This document shows, piece by piece, positions 17,201 to 25,098 of a stretch of DNA of 33,666 nt. Within the stretch, counting starts at the first letter, position 1; every line of letters starts with the position of its first letter. The stretch is from contig CALDFV010000185.1 of the NCBI GenBank assembly GCA_937942145.1, forward strand, positions 1-33,666, written 5' to 3'. The position numbers were made by a program, and so were the translations under genes. This DNA comes from an uncultured Opitutaceae bacterium (GTDB lineage: Bacteria > Verrucomicrobiota > Verrucomicrobiia > Opitutales > Opitutaceae). The notes under the pieces are model-generated. The model was given only the letters and a program-made list of their open reading frames with translations. It did not search any database and had not been told where the DNA came from.

Positions 17201-18508
17201 CTAGGCAGCGTCCTTTTTTTCGACTTTCGGAGGTCGGATTTTCTTGATCTGGGCCTTTTTCCTGCCTTCGACCACTCCGCGATCAATGATCACTTCGCTT
17301 ACATCTTCTCGAGTAGGAACATCATACATGACATCCAAGGTCACACATTCCATGATCGAACGGAGCGCTCGAGCACCCGTCTTCAGTTCGATCGCCCTTT
17401 CAGCAATCGCCCGAATTGCGTCTTTCGTGATTTTCAGCTTAACGCCGTCCATCGCGAACAACTTCGAGTATTGCTTTACCAGAGAATTTTTCGTGCTGAG
17501 AAGAATTTTTTCCAAGTCATCAACACTGAGCTGATCCAGGACAGACACCACTGGAAGACGTCCGATGAATTCAGGGATCATTCCGAATTTCACGAGGTCT
17601 TCCGGCTCGACCTTCTTCATCACTTCCTCCCCCTTCATCTCGGATTTAACCTCAGCCCCGAAGCCAAGCGTTATCCCTTCGGAACGCTTTTTTATGATGC
17701 CGTCCAGTCCGACGAACGCTCCACCACAGATGAATAGAATCTTCGAAGTGTCGACTTGTACGTACTCCTGGTTCGGATGCTTGCGTCCCCCTTGTGGCGG
17801 AACGTTACATACCGTACCCTCTAAAATTTTCAAAAGAGCTTGTTGTACCCCTTCCCCCGATACATCTCGGGTAATTGAGACATTGTCCGTTTTTCGGCCA
17901 ATCTTATCAATCTCATCAACATAGATAATCCCGCATTCAGCCTTAGCGACATCGTAGTTAGCCGATTGCAACAAGCGAAGCACGATATTCTCAACATCGT
18001 CTCCCACATAGCCTGCTTCGGTCAATGTCGTCGCATCTGCAATGGCAAAGGGCACGTCCAATATCCGAGCCAGCGTGCGGGCTAAAAATGTCTTTCCCGA
18101 TCCAGTTGGGCCTACGAGAAGAATATTACTCTTTTCTACTTCGACATCATCGTATTCCGACCCTGGATTCAGGAGACTCGCTTCCGTCACCTGCTCTGCG
18201 TCGAAACTCAATCGCTTGTAGTGATTGTAGACCGCTACCGAAAGAACCTTTTTGGCATGCTGCTGACCAATAACGTAATCATCGAGCACCTCCTTAATCT
18301 CTGTCGGCCGAGTAAGATTAAATGCCGGCGCGCCTTCGGCTTCCGCCAAAGCGCCATCTTCACCCCCTAATTCCCGGTCGATAATGGTTTTGCAAACCGA
18401 CACGCAACCATCGCAGATATAAACCCCGGGACCCGCTATCATCTTGCGGACTTCCGACTGCGACTTTCCGCAGAAAGAGCAAAGCGTCATTCGTGAGGAT
18501 TTTGCCAT
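17201..18508 (-). CDS. clpX: ATP-dependent Clp protease ATP-binding subunit ClpX
   Basis: ClpX unfolds tagged substrates and feeds them into ClpP. The 435 residues hold the N-terminal zinc-binding domain (Cys10, Cys13, Cys32, Cys35), Walker A GPTGSGKT (133-140), Walker B IIYVDEID (194-201), the [19 protein letters not shown] pore-side region, and LGFGAEVK, the IGF-type loop that docks ClpP. The C-terminal D2 segment [20 protein letters not shown] is typical, followed by a lysine-rich tail. It starts 24 bases after clpP, within the tig-clpP-clpX operon. Confidence 0.98.
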   Translation of the reverse strand: MAKSSRMTLCSFCGKSQSEVRKMIAGPGVYICDGCVSVCKTIIDRELGGEDGALAEAEGAPAFNLTRPTEIKEVLDDYVIGQQHAKKVLSVAVYNHYKRLSFDAEQVTEASLLNPGSEYDDVEVEKSNILLVGPTGSGKTFLARTLARILDVPFAIADATTLTEAGYVGDDVENIVLRLLQSANYDVAKAECGIIYVDEIDKIGRKTDNVSITRDVSGEGVQQALLKILEGTVCNVPPQGGRKHPNQEYVQVDTSKILFICGGAFVGLDGIIKKRSEGITLGFGAEVKSEMKGEEVMKKVEPEDLVKFGMIPEFIGRLPVVSVLDQLSVDDLEKILLSTKNSLVKQYSKLFAMDGVKLKITKDAIRAIAERAIELKTGARALRSIMECVTLDVMYDVPTREDVSEVIIDRGVVEGRKKAQIKKIRPPKVEKKDAA

Positions 18509-18532
18509 ACGTGTCTTTTTTGAAGCGGGGCG

Positions 18533-19147
18533 TTAAGATTTCTTGGATTTCTCGGCAGGTTCCATCACCTCGTCGACTAATCCATAGGTTTTGGCTTCAT
18601 CGGCACTCATGTAGAAGTCCCGATCAGAATCCTTCTTTATCTCGTCTGAAGTTTTGCCCGTGCACTCGGCTAGAACTTCATTCAGCTTTTCGCGCCAGCG
18701 AATGATTTCCCTAGCGGCGATCGATATATCCGAGGCCTGCCCCGTGGCGCCTCCAGACGGCTGGTGAATCATAATCCGACTATTGGGCAGAGCGAAACGT
18801 TTTCCCTTGGTACCTGCTGCCAAAAGCACCGTTCCCATGCTCGCGGCCATGCCAATGCAATACGTGGATACATCGCAAGTAAGGTAATTCATCGTATCGT
18901 AAATCGCCATACCCCCCGTAACGACTCCTCCGGGGGAGTTGATATACATATGAATATCCTTCTTGGGGTCATCCATCTGTAGAAAAAGCAGCTGAGCCAC
19001 AATCGCGCTGGCTATCTCATCATTGATTGGCGTACCAATGAAGATAATCCGGTCCTTAAGGAGGCGGGTATAGATATCCATGGACTGCTCGCCGCGGCCC
19101 GTGTTTTCGATGATATGTGGTAAGTAGTATGACACGATTTCTTGCAA
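18533..19147 (-). CDS. clpP: ATP-dependent Clp protease proteolytic subunit ClpP
   Basis: ClpP is the serine peptidase chamber of the Clp protease. All catalytic residues are present (numbering from 19147): Ser103 in GMAASMGT, His128 in MIHQPSGG and Asp177 in SDRDFYMS. The [31 protein letters not shown] opening is conserved, so translation must begin before the ATG at 19081. The frame starts with a TTG at 19147, and a GTG at 19135 gives a nearly equal product. Neither has a clear Shine-Dalgarno sequence, so the exact start is open. It lies 29 bases after tig and 24 before clpX. Confidence 0.97.
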   Translation of the reverse strand: MQEIVSYYLPHIIENTGRGEQSMDIYTRLLKDRIIFIGTPINDEIASAIVAQLLFLQMDDPKKDIHMYINSPGGVVTGGMAIYDTMNYLTCDVSTYCIGMAASMGTVLLAAGTKGKRFALPNSRIMIHQPSGGATGQASDISIAAREIIRWREKLNEVLAECTGKTSDEIKKDSDRDFYMSADEAKTYGLVDEVMEPAEKSKKS

Positions 19148-19176
19148 ATTAGTAAGGGTTAAACGTTTAAGCCAAA

Positions 19177-20496
19177 TCAGCTCTTCTCGCTTTCGGCACC
19201 TTTAACGGTAGATTCGTCAATTAGGAATTCAAGCGTCTTATCGAAAAGTACCGACTGTTGAGCCATTCTCAAACGATTTTGATCTTTCTTTAGCTCTTTA
19301 ACGAACTGTTCGGGCTTTTGACCGCTTTGATATGCCTGATTGAAGATGAATTGGCTCATATCCTGGTCCGTAACCTCAATTTCCTCCTTGCCGGCGACCT
19401 GATCCAGGATCAGCTGCAGCTTAACACGATTCTCAGCGTTTTTGCGGGACTGGGCATGGATGTCTTCCTTGTTTTCTTCCAACTGCTCCTGCGGAATGCC
19501 GCGACGCATGTTTTCCGTTACCACTTGGCGCATGGCATTCTCCGTTTCCACTTCGATCAAACTATCGGGAAGCGGGAAATCGACCGAGCCCATAAGCTTT
19601 TCGGAGATCTGACGTCGCAGATCAGCACGGCGCTCCTGCGCCTTTTGGTTTTTCAGCCAACCAGAAACCCGCTCCTTAAGCTCATCTAGATCCTTAACTT
19701 GCTGAGACTCGAAAAACGCCTCGTCCATTTCGGGAAGCTTACGTTCGCGGACCTCGAGCACTTCAACTGTATAAACCGCCTTCAAACCCTGCAGCCCTTC
19801 AACGGTAAAATCTGTCGGGAACTCAACATCTAGGTCCTTTTTGTCACCCGTCTTCAAGCCCTCCAACTGGTCACCGAGACCGGGGATGAGGCCTTGGTCG
19901 CTCCCGATTTCTTCCCATGTTTGGGGCATTTTCGCATAAACGGGCTTGTCCTCGACTATTTCCCTGATCGGTTTTCCGTCGATGGTTCCCTCGTGAGAAA
20001 ATTTAACATAGTCCCCCTTCTGGGCTTCACGCTCGACTGGAGAAAATTCAGCCCGCTCTTTCCGGACATTCTCGATCGCCTCATCTACTTCAGTATCAGA
20101 CACTTCCTCGGAAAGACCCTCGAGCTCGATTCCCTTGTAGTTGTCTACCGTAAAGTCCGGTCGTACATCGAGAGTGAACGTTATCACCGCTTCCTGGCCG
20201 GCCTTGATTTCACCCTCTTTGACGTCGATCGGATTAATTAGGTTCACTTTCGCCTCCTTGAGGCCTTCCTTGTAGGCCTTGGAAACCACTCGCTGATTCA
20301 GCTCGCCGGCGATTTCCTTAGCGAATTTCTTGCGCACGATTGCGACGGGCGCCTTGCCCGGACGGAATCCGGGAATCTTAGCCATGCCCGAAAACTGGGA
20401 AAGAAGGCCTTTTTCTTCTGCCTCCACTTCATTTGCATCCAGCGTTACGGCTAGAGTTTTACGGGTTTCAGTGACGTCTTGTAAGTCGATTTTCAC
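19177..20496 (-). CDS. tig: Trigger factor
   Basis: Trigger factor is the ribosome-bound chaperone and peptidyl-prolyl isomerase that meets nascent chains. The order of domains is normal: the N-terminal ribosome-binding region with [15 protein letters not shown], the FKBP-type domain around [18 protein letters not shown] to [17 protein letters not shown], and a long helical C-terminal part. The frame extends to an ATG at 20556, adding 20 residues (MSSTVRAFPR...) that the family lacks. The GTG at 20496 gives [15 protein letters not shown], the normal trigger-factor N-terminus, so I chose it (439 residues). TTGACC about 18 bases from TACTGT within the extra segment could even be the promoter, which would exclude the longer start, but this is weak. 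It heads tig-clpP-clpX. Confidence 0.94.
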   Translation of the reverse strand: MKIDLQDVTETRKTLAVTLDANEVEAEEKGLLSQFSGMAKIPGFRPGKAPVAIVRKKFAKEIAGELNQRVVSKAYKEGLKEAKVNLINPIDVKEGEIKAGQEAVITFTLDVRPDFTVDNYKGIELEGLSEEVSDTEVDEAIENVRKERAEFSPVEREAQKGDYVKFSHEGTIDGKPIREIVEDKPVYAKMPQTWEEIGSDQGLIPGLGDQLEGLKTGDKKDLDVEFPTDFTVEGLQGLKAVYTVEVLEVRERKLPEMDEAFFESQQVKDLDELKERVSGWLKNQKAQERRADLRRQISEKLMGSVDFPLPDSLIEVETENAMRQVVTENMRRGIPQEQLEENKEDIHAQSRKNAENRVKLQLILDQVAGKEEIEVTDQDMSQFIFNQAYQSGQKPEQFVKELKKDQNRLRMAQQSVLFDKTLEFLIDESTVKGAESEKS

Positions 20497-20556
20497 GGGA
20501 TGTGACGATTCAGGATTAATGGCTGTTCTTGGAAAAGCGCGGACAGTAGAAGACAT

Positions 20557-20943
20557 AATTCAACCGGGTCAATGTATTTGGAAGGGATGATGCAAGAACA
20601 CCTGACTTCAGGATTGGCCACGGGTGCCGGTCGATCTTACGTCTCCGCGCTACAGCAAAGAGAACGAATCGACTGTTTTTACCTTCTGGAGTCCTCCACC
20701 GACTCGGATCGCCAGGGCCGTAGGTCCCTACCTCGGTCACTATAGGGCCGGCGCTCGCCCCATGCCGCGTCGGAATGAATAGGGAGGTTAAACCAGCGCG
20801 GCGCAGCGCAAGCGCTGGCCCCACTTGTCGCTATGTCATTCAATCGGTCTCCACCATCCCTAAATCCCTCGAAGCATCAATTCTGTGAAGCGCCCGGCAT
20901 TTTCCGCTTGAGGGAGACACCACAAGAGCGCTGATTCAACGTA
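20557..20943. other. Divergent intergenic region tig / tsaB
   Basis: The 387 bases between tig (-) and tsaB (+) carry no supported gene. They hold one palindromic repeat (20742-20825). Promoters for both directions should be here, but none stands out clearly. Confidence 0.6.
20742..20825. repeat. Palindromic repeat, GTAGGGCYGGC family, copy 1
   Basis: The left half reads TAGGGCCGGCGCTCGCCCC followed by ATGCCGCG. The right half, after about 30 bases, is its approximate reverse complement: CGCGGCGCAGCGCAAGCGCT then GGCCCCAC. The same design recurs at 24504-24579 and 33594-33666. The size, the intergenic location and the paired halves resemble REP/BIME-type elements. Confidence 0.75.
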
Positions 20944-21627
20944 ATGGCCCGCCCACACGATCTCCAACGAATGCTCGCGATTGACACGTCGTCTCGCAGA
21001 GCCTGTGTCGGACTCTTCGACGAAAAGGGCGCTCTAATGTATAGAACAAGCGAGGAGGATGCATCGCTTTCGCTCTTTCCGCTGATCAAGCACCTACTCA
21101 AGGAATTCGATTGGCAGCTCTCCGATATAAACTCGATCGCTTTTTGCCAAGGACCCGGTTCCATGCTCGGGATCCGCACTGCCATCATGGGGATCCGCAC
21201 CTGGCAAGGGGCTAAACTTATCGAAGGAAAGCAGATTTACTCGTTCAGCAGCCTCGCCATCGGGACCGAGCTGGTCCGCCATTCTTCACCTTCTGAGAAG
21301 ACATATCTAGTCATTACGGATGCGCGGCGAAACAGCTGGAACGCCCTGAAGGTAGAAGGGGCATCCATAGGACCCGTTCAGATTATCGATAACGCTGCCA
21401 TTGAGGCGGAAACCATTCCCCTGTTCTCATTTAACGAGTTCCCGACATGGACGCGCACGCAGGCCCATATCCAATGCCTTTCCTATCGTCCTGAAAATGT
21501 CTTATCATCCTCGCGATTCTCTCTGTTTTTAGAGAAAAACCCAGACGCCAACCCCATGGACTTGCGTTCGATGGAATTCGCCAAGTGGATACCAGCGGCA
21601 AGGACTGCGGACCAAATCAAGTCGTGA
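20944..21627 (+). CDS. tsaB: tRNA threonylcarbamoyladenosine biosynthesis protein TsaB
   Basis: TsaB is the inactive kinase-fold partner of TsaD in making the t6A modification of ANN-decoding tRNAs. The 227 residues show the family signature: MLAIDTSSRRACVGLFDEKG at the N-terminus and FCQGPGSMLGIRTAIMGIRTWQGA, the equivalent of the usual GPGSFTGLR. Normal TsaB begins at the LAIDTS motif, so the in-frame ATG at 20971 (218 residues) may be the real start. The C-terminal half is less conserved, as is usual. It overlaps alr by four bases (GTGA), which suggests translational coupling. Confidence 0.9.
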   Translation: MARPHDLQRMLAIDTSSRRACVGLFDEKGALMYRTSEEDASLSLFPLIKHLLKEFDWQLSDINSIAFCQGPGSMLGIRTAIMGIRTWQGAKLIEGKQIYSFSSLAIGTELVRHSSPSEKTYLVITDARRNSWNALKVEGASIGPVQIIDNAAIEAETIPLFSFNEFPTWTRTQAHIQCLSYRPENVLSSSRFSLFLEKNPDANPMDLRSMEFAKWIPAARTADQIKS

Positions 21628-22778
21628 GCCAATCCGCCACAACCCCATTCCGCTGCTGGGCGGAGATCGATTTGGCCGCTCTCGAGCGAAATCTAAAATC
21701 GATCCGGGCCGCCCTTCCCGAACACATCAAATACATTGCGGTTGTGAAAGCCGACGCCTATGGCCATGGGATGCAGCAAACGGTCGCTCGACTTATGCAA
21801 GCGAATGTAGACATGTTCGCAGTGGCTAACGTGCTCGAAGCCGCAACGATTCGCGAAATTGGAACGGGCTGGCCGATTATTGTCCTAGGCGCCACACTGG
21901 AGAATGAAGAGTCCTACTTGTTTGAATACGACTTGATTCCCACCATTTCAACGATTGAAGAGGTCGAACGTCTCAACCGGAAAGCCCGTTCCCACGAAAA
22001 GCCACTCAAAGCTCACGTCAAAATAGACACCGGCATGGGCCGACTTGGAATTTGGCACGAATACGCCACTGAGCTTTTCGACGCCTTCCACAAGGCTACA
22101 TTCCTCACTCTAGGCGGCGTTTACACCCATTTCGCGTCCGCAAGTCGAGATCCTGAATTCACTCGACGGCAACGTCAGCTCTTCACCGAGACGATCGCGA
22201 AGGTCGACTGGCTCGAAACCGAAAAGCTCCTGATTCACGCTGACAACAGCGCTGGCATTTCAACGTTTGCGCCCGACAGTGTCTACAACGCGGTTCGAAT
22301 TGGATTGCTCCAGTTTGGCATCGCTCCCTACCCGCTCTCCATGTTGGGAGAAGTGGATACAACTCCCATTTTCGAATTCAAGTCTCGTATCGGTATCGTC
22401 AAGCAGCTACCCGCAGGCGCAACCATCAGCTATGGAAGAAGTCGCACCCTGCAACGGGATAGCCGCGTCGCCATCGTATGCGCGGGCTACGGAGATGGCG
22501 TCCCTCTCAAGCTAAGCGACCGCGGAGACGTACTCATCAGCGGCGAACGCTGCCCGATTCTTGGCCAGGTAACGATGGACCAGACCATCGTAGATGTAAC
22601 CGACATTGAAGGAGTGGTAAAAAGTGGAGACCCGGTCACTCTAATCGGACCGCAGGGGGAAGGTGAGATCCGTTTGCAGGAATTCAGCGAGTGGGCGGAG
22701 ACGATCCCTTGGGAAATTCTTTGCTCCGTCACAAAGAGAGTCCCTCGCATTTACCGAACGGCGATTATTACGGGCTGA
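21624..22778 (+). CDS. alr: Alanine racemase
   Basis: Alanine racemase makes D-alanine for peptidoglycan, using pyridoxal phosphate. The PLP lysine is in AVVKADAYGHG (Lys42 from this start). Further family features are KIDTGMGRLGI, GGVYTHFASAS, the HADNSAG segment, VRIGLLQFGIAPYP, the ISYGRSRTL region, CAGYGDGVPL and GQVTMDQTIVDVT. The frame is open from a GTG at 21585, but the GTG at 21624 overlaps the tsaB stop in a GTGA and gives a normal 384-residue protein beginning just before CWAEIDLAALERNL, so I prefer it. No Shine-Dalgarno sequence is evident, in line with coupling to tsaB. Confidence 0.96.
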   Translation: MSQSATTPFRCWAEIDLAALERNLKSIRAALPEHIKYIAVVKADAYGHGMQQTVARLMQANVDMFAVANVLEAATIREIGTGWPIIVLGATLENEESYLFEYDLIPTISTIEEVERLNRKARSHEKPLKAHVKIDTGMGRLGIWHEYATELFDAFHKATFLTLGGVYTHFASASRDPEFTRRQRQLFTETIAKVDWLETEKLLIHADNSAGISTFAPDSVYNAVRIGLLQFGIAPYPLSMLGEVDTTPIFEFKSRIGIVKQLPAGATISYGRSRTLQRDSRVAIVCAGYGDGVPLKLSDRGDVLISGERCPILGQVTMDQTIVDVTDIEGVVKSGDPVTLIGPQGEGEIRLQEFSEWAETIPWEILCSVTKRVPRIYRTAIITG

Positions 22779-22884
22779 CCCATGGCACGATCTGTCTGAA
22801 TGGTGAAGATCCTTTGAATTTTCGCAGCGCAACAATCGGTTATTTACACGCCCACCCCTATACCTTAATCCTCCGCCGCGTTTA

Positions 22885-23397
22885 ATGGCAAATATTCGGA
22901 ACGAAATCGTTTTTATTTGTACGGCCAATACCTGCCGCAGTCCGATGGCAGAAGGATTGTTCCGCCACGCGTTGGCCGCTCAAAGCGATCCATTGAAATC
23001 GCTCAAAGTTTCGTCCGCCGGAGTATCCGTTTATGATCGGCAGCCAGCCAATCCAAATTCCGTCAAGGCCATGGCCAAAGTCGGTATCGACATCAGCGAC
23101 CACAGCAGCCAGCACATCACCGATTCGATGATCGAGTCGGCCCTCGCATTTTTCACGATGACGGAAACACACTTGGCAATGCTTGCCTACCAGATCGATC
23201 CACCGCCCGCGAATGCCTTTCTCATGCGTTCGTTTATAGAAGGAAATGCGGATACCCAGATTCCGGACCCATTTGGCATGAACCTTAGCGAATACGAAGC
23301 CTGCCGCGACAGCATGGTCGAGGCGATTCCGTCGCTCGTAAAGACTGTCGGAAAGCTCTATCAAGCTCAGTTCGCCCAAGATTCGGACGATAAATAG
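22885..23397 (+). CDS. Low-molecular-weight phosphatase, protein-arginine-phosphatase (YwlE-like) signature
   Basis: A small cysteine phosphatase of the LMW-PTP fold, 170 residues. The catalytic loop CTANTCRS (Cys12 to Arg18) is followed by PMAEGLFRHAL, and the general acid is Asp128 in IPDPFG. Thr16 sits where YwlE has the threonine that favours phospho-arginine; tyrosine phosphatases usually have Ile or Val there. That suggests arginine-phosphate specificity, by analogy only. No McsB-type arginine kinase is in the window. Arsenate reductase is a less likely alternative, because the additional resolving cysteines are not apparent. It lies 106 bases after alr and 24 before the ExoD-like gene. 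Confidence 0.88.
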   Translation: MANIRNEIVFICTANTCRSPMAEGLFRHALAAQSDPLKSLKVSSAGVSVYDRQPANPNSVKAMAKVGIDISDHSSQHITDSMIESALAFFTMTETHLAMLAYQIDPPPANAFLMRSFIEGNADTQIPDPFGMNLSEYEACRDSMVEAIPSLVKTVGKLYQAQFAQDSDDK

Positions 23398-23421
23398 CGG
23401 AAGACCTCGGTCCCGCCACCT

Positions 23422-24066
23422 ATGAAAAATTCGCTTTCGGACAATCTGCGACGCTCGCTGGGAGAAAACGACGGCTCCGACATATCTCTTAAGAGGATAC
23501 TTGAGAACGTCGACGAGCAAGGATTTGGTCTGCTACTGATGGTGCTTTCCCTCCCCAGCGCCCTTCCTATACCCGCTGCAGGTTACTCTACCCCATTTGG
23601 AATTCTATTCATCGTTCTCGGAATACAGATGCTAATTGGACGCCACCGTCCTTGGTTGCCCCAATGGGCTGCCCGTCGTACAATGACCCGATCCTTCGCA
23701 GAGAAAGCGATCGGCATGGCCACGAAATGGCTCGGCCATATCGAGAAAATCGTCCATCCGCGCTTGAAATGGATCAGCAGTCCCTTCGGCTCTCGGTTTT
23801 TGAGTTTCGTCGTCGTAGTCATGGCTGCCCTCATGACTCTTCCAATACCCACTACCAACACTTTTCCGGCAGCCGTAATTTTTCTCATTGGAATAGGTCT
23901 TTCCGAAAAAGATGGTCTCTTTTGCCTCGGTGCCTGTGCGGTCGGTGTCCTCGCAATCGCGCTATACTCCGTCATTATCTATATCCTCATCACTCAAGGC
24001 ATGGAAGGCGTTCTCCATTTCAAGGAATGGATCAAAGGGCTCCTCGGCATGGGCGAAGCGGGTTAA
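23422..24066 (+). CDS. ExoD-like membrane protein
   Basis: An inner-membrane protein of the ExoD (exopolysaccharide synthesis, ExoD) family. The biochemical role is not established. The 214 residues have a soluble N-terminus (ISLKRILENVDEQGFGLLLMVLSLPSALPIPAAGYSTPFG) and a loop GRHRPWLPQWAARRTM. A second hydrophobic block with the related motif LPIPTTNTFPAA follows, then IGLSEKDGLFCLGACAVGV, so the two halves look like an internal duplication with LPIP motifs. About four membrane segments are visible. It ends just before the repeat-rich region. Confidence 0.87.
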   Translation: MKNSLSDNLRRSLGENDGSDISLKRILENVDEQGFGLLLMVLSLPSALPIPAAGYSTPFGILFIVLGIQMLIGRHRPWLPQWAARRTMTRSFAEKAIGMATKWLGHIEKIVHPRLKWISSPFGSRFLSFVVVVMAALMTLPIPTTNTFPAAVIFLIGIGLSEKDGLFCLGACAVGVLAIALYSVIIYILITQGMEGVLHFKEWIKGLLGMGEAG

Positions 24067-24127
24067 CCTGCTTTGGTATCCACACATTTATATTCTATTA
24101 GGTGGCCCATCGGCAGCCAATCTAATT

Positions 24128-24270
24128 CAGGGTTCGAATGCGTCGTAATGAGAACGAACCGAAGTTTCCCAACCGCCTACCTTCTAAGAAAGGGTCCAAT
24201 AGGTCGCTTTCCGGATTTCAACTGGTGGGGCTGACTATCCTTAGTCAGCCGAATGGGGGGGGGAAGCTCA
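24128..24270 (+). repeat. Direct repeat unit, copy 1 (partner at 24583-24735)
   Basis: The sequence from the CGAATG and GTAATGAGAAC motifs through to TTAGTCAGCCGAATGGGG recurs in the same order and orientation at 24583-24735 with scattered mismatches. The two units are about 455 bases apart. This unit contains the short hairpin GGCTGACTA-TCCT-TAGTCAGCC (24229-24250) and a run of nine G at 24255-24263. Confidence 0.75.
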
Positions 24271-24350
24271 TCGGCACGGCTGACTGGCTCCACGCCGCGT
24301 ATCAGGATAACTCTCCTAATGCGCGGCCCTCAAACTTGCAAGTTTCCAAC

Positions 24351-24411
24351 GTAGGAGCGGCTTTACGCCGCGATTAAACCAATGAGGATCGCGGTGTAAA
24401 ACCGCTCCTAC
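24351..24411. repeat. Long hairpin, GTAGGAGCGG family, left copy
   Basis: GTAGGAGCGGCTTTACGCCG followed by CGAT pairs with ATCGCGGTGTAAAACCGCTC followed by CTAC across a loop of about 13 bases, leaving a stem of about 24 base pairs with a few mismatches. The same hairpin, inverted, is at 26722-26781. It looks like a REP-type palindrome. Confidence 0.85.
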
Positions 24412-24503
24412 CGAAAACTCTCCGCGTAATCCGTCATTTGATTAGCCTATTTCAAGAGGCCTTCGCGATCTTGTCGTTCTATGCGGCTAAATACCTCAAC
24501 ACA

Positions 24504-24579
24504 AAGTAGGGCCGGCACTCGCGCCATGCGGCGTAGGAAGATCAAGCAGTGCGGCACAGCGCGAGCGTTGGCCCTACTT
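24504..24579. repeat. Palindromic repeat, GTAGGGCYGGC family, copy 2
   Basis: It begins AAGTAGGGCCGGCACTCGCG and ends GCGAGCGTTGGCCCTACTT; the outer ten bases are a perfect inverted repeat. It lies only in the left arm, inside the segment missing from the right arm, so it looks like part of a separate insertion. Confidence 0.85.
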
Positions 24580-24582
24580 CAA

Positions 24583-24735
24583 GGTACGAATGGATTGTAA
24601 TGAGAACCAATCAGAGCGTTTCCAACCGCTGACCTTCCAAGAGTGTTTCCGATGTGCCGCTTTCCCGACTTCAAATGGTAGGCTAGCTATCCTTAGTCAG
24701 CCGAATGGGGAGGAAAGCTCATCGGCACAGCGGAC
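24583..24735 (+). repeat. Direct repeat unit, copy 2 (partner at 24128-24270)
   Basis: It repeats the 24128-24270 unit, starting at the CGAATGGATTGTAATGAG stretch and running past the hairpin half-site at 24681-24702 to GGAAAGCTCATCGGCACAGC. It is absent from the right arm. Confidence 0.75.
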
Positions 24736-25098
24736 TGAGGATAGCCAGCCCCACCATACTCAAAGCGATCAAAACGCCATCATTAGACCCATTCTTAGAG
24801 AGTGTCTAACAAGTCTCAATCAAATCTCCATAGGGCTATATTTTCTACTGACTTTCATTTTGCAGGTCGTCTCGCCGGAGACCTCGACACGTCGGTGGAT
24901 GACGCGACCTTCATCCCCATCGGCAGGTCAGCCCTTCGACAAACCCGCTCTACAGCTCCCATCAATTAGAGAAATCGAGTTTTTGGACACTCGCTAAAAC
25001 ACGTTCATCCTTGCAAAGAAGCGTCAGACATCTCGCAGAAATTAAAAAACTTGGATCTCGCCGCGACTTCATCGATAGTAACTTCAATTCGCTACCCT

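Larger units (their letters stand above)
24183..24975 (+). repeat. Left arm of a long inverted repeat flanking the Gfo/Idh/MocA gene
   Basis: This non-coding arm matches the reverse complement of 26410-26940 in two blocks. 24191-24486 pairs with 26940-26646, and about 24734-24975 pairs with about 26618-26410; identity is high by eye, with small indels. The left arm is longer because it carries about 245 extra bases (24487-24733) holding a palindromic repeat and a second direct-repeat unit. Inside the arm, about 24183-24248 is itself approximately the reverse complement of 24737-24803 (both with TCTAAGAA-GGGTC-TAAT and GGTGGGGCTG-CTATCC elements), so the arm has terminal inverted repeats like a MITE. 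Open frames across it are not credible genes. Nothing else is seen in 24067-25098. Confidence 0.85.

Noticed and set aside
20497-20556. The extra 20 N-terminal codons of trigger factor
   Set aside because: The family begins at the VKIDLQDV-type segment, the extra residues resemble nothing known, and a promoter-like pair may lie inside them.
24128-24145. A tRNA T-loop-like GGTTCGAAT string
   Set aside because: No anticodon arm, D arm or acceptor stem can be built around it, and the matching unit at 24583 has GGTACGAAT instead. It is part of a direct repeat.
24255-24263. Run of nine G as a phase-variation tract
   Set aside because: It lies in non-coding repeat sequence. The sister unit has GGGG-A-GG at the same place, so it reflects substitution in the repeat, not a contingency locus.
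24138-24997. Open frames of about 80-135 codons in the left repeat arm
   Set aside because: They are translations of hairpin repeats, with no start context and no family resemblance. The inverted arm gives unrelated frames.
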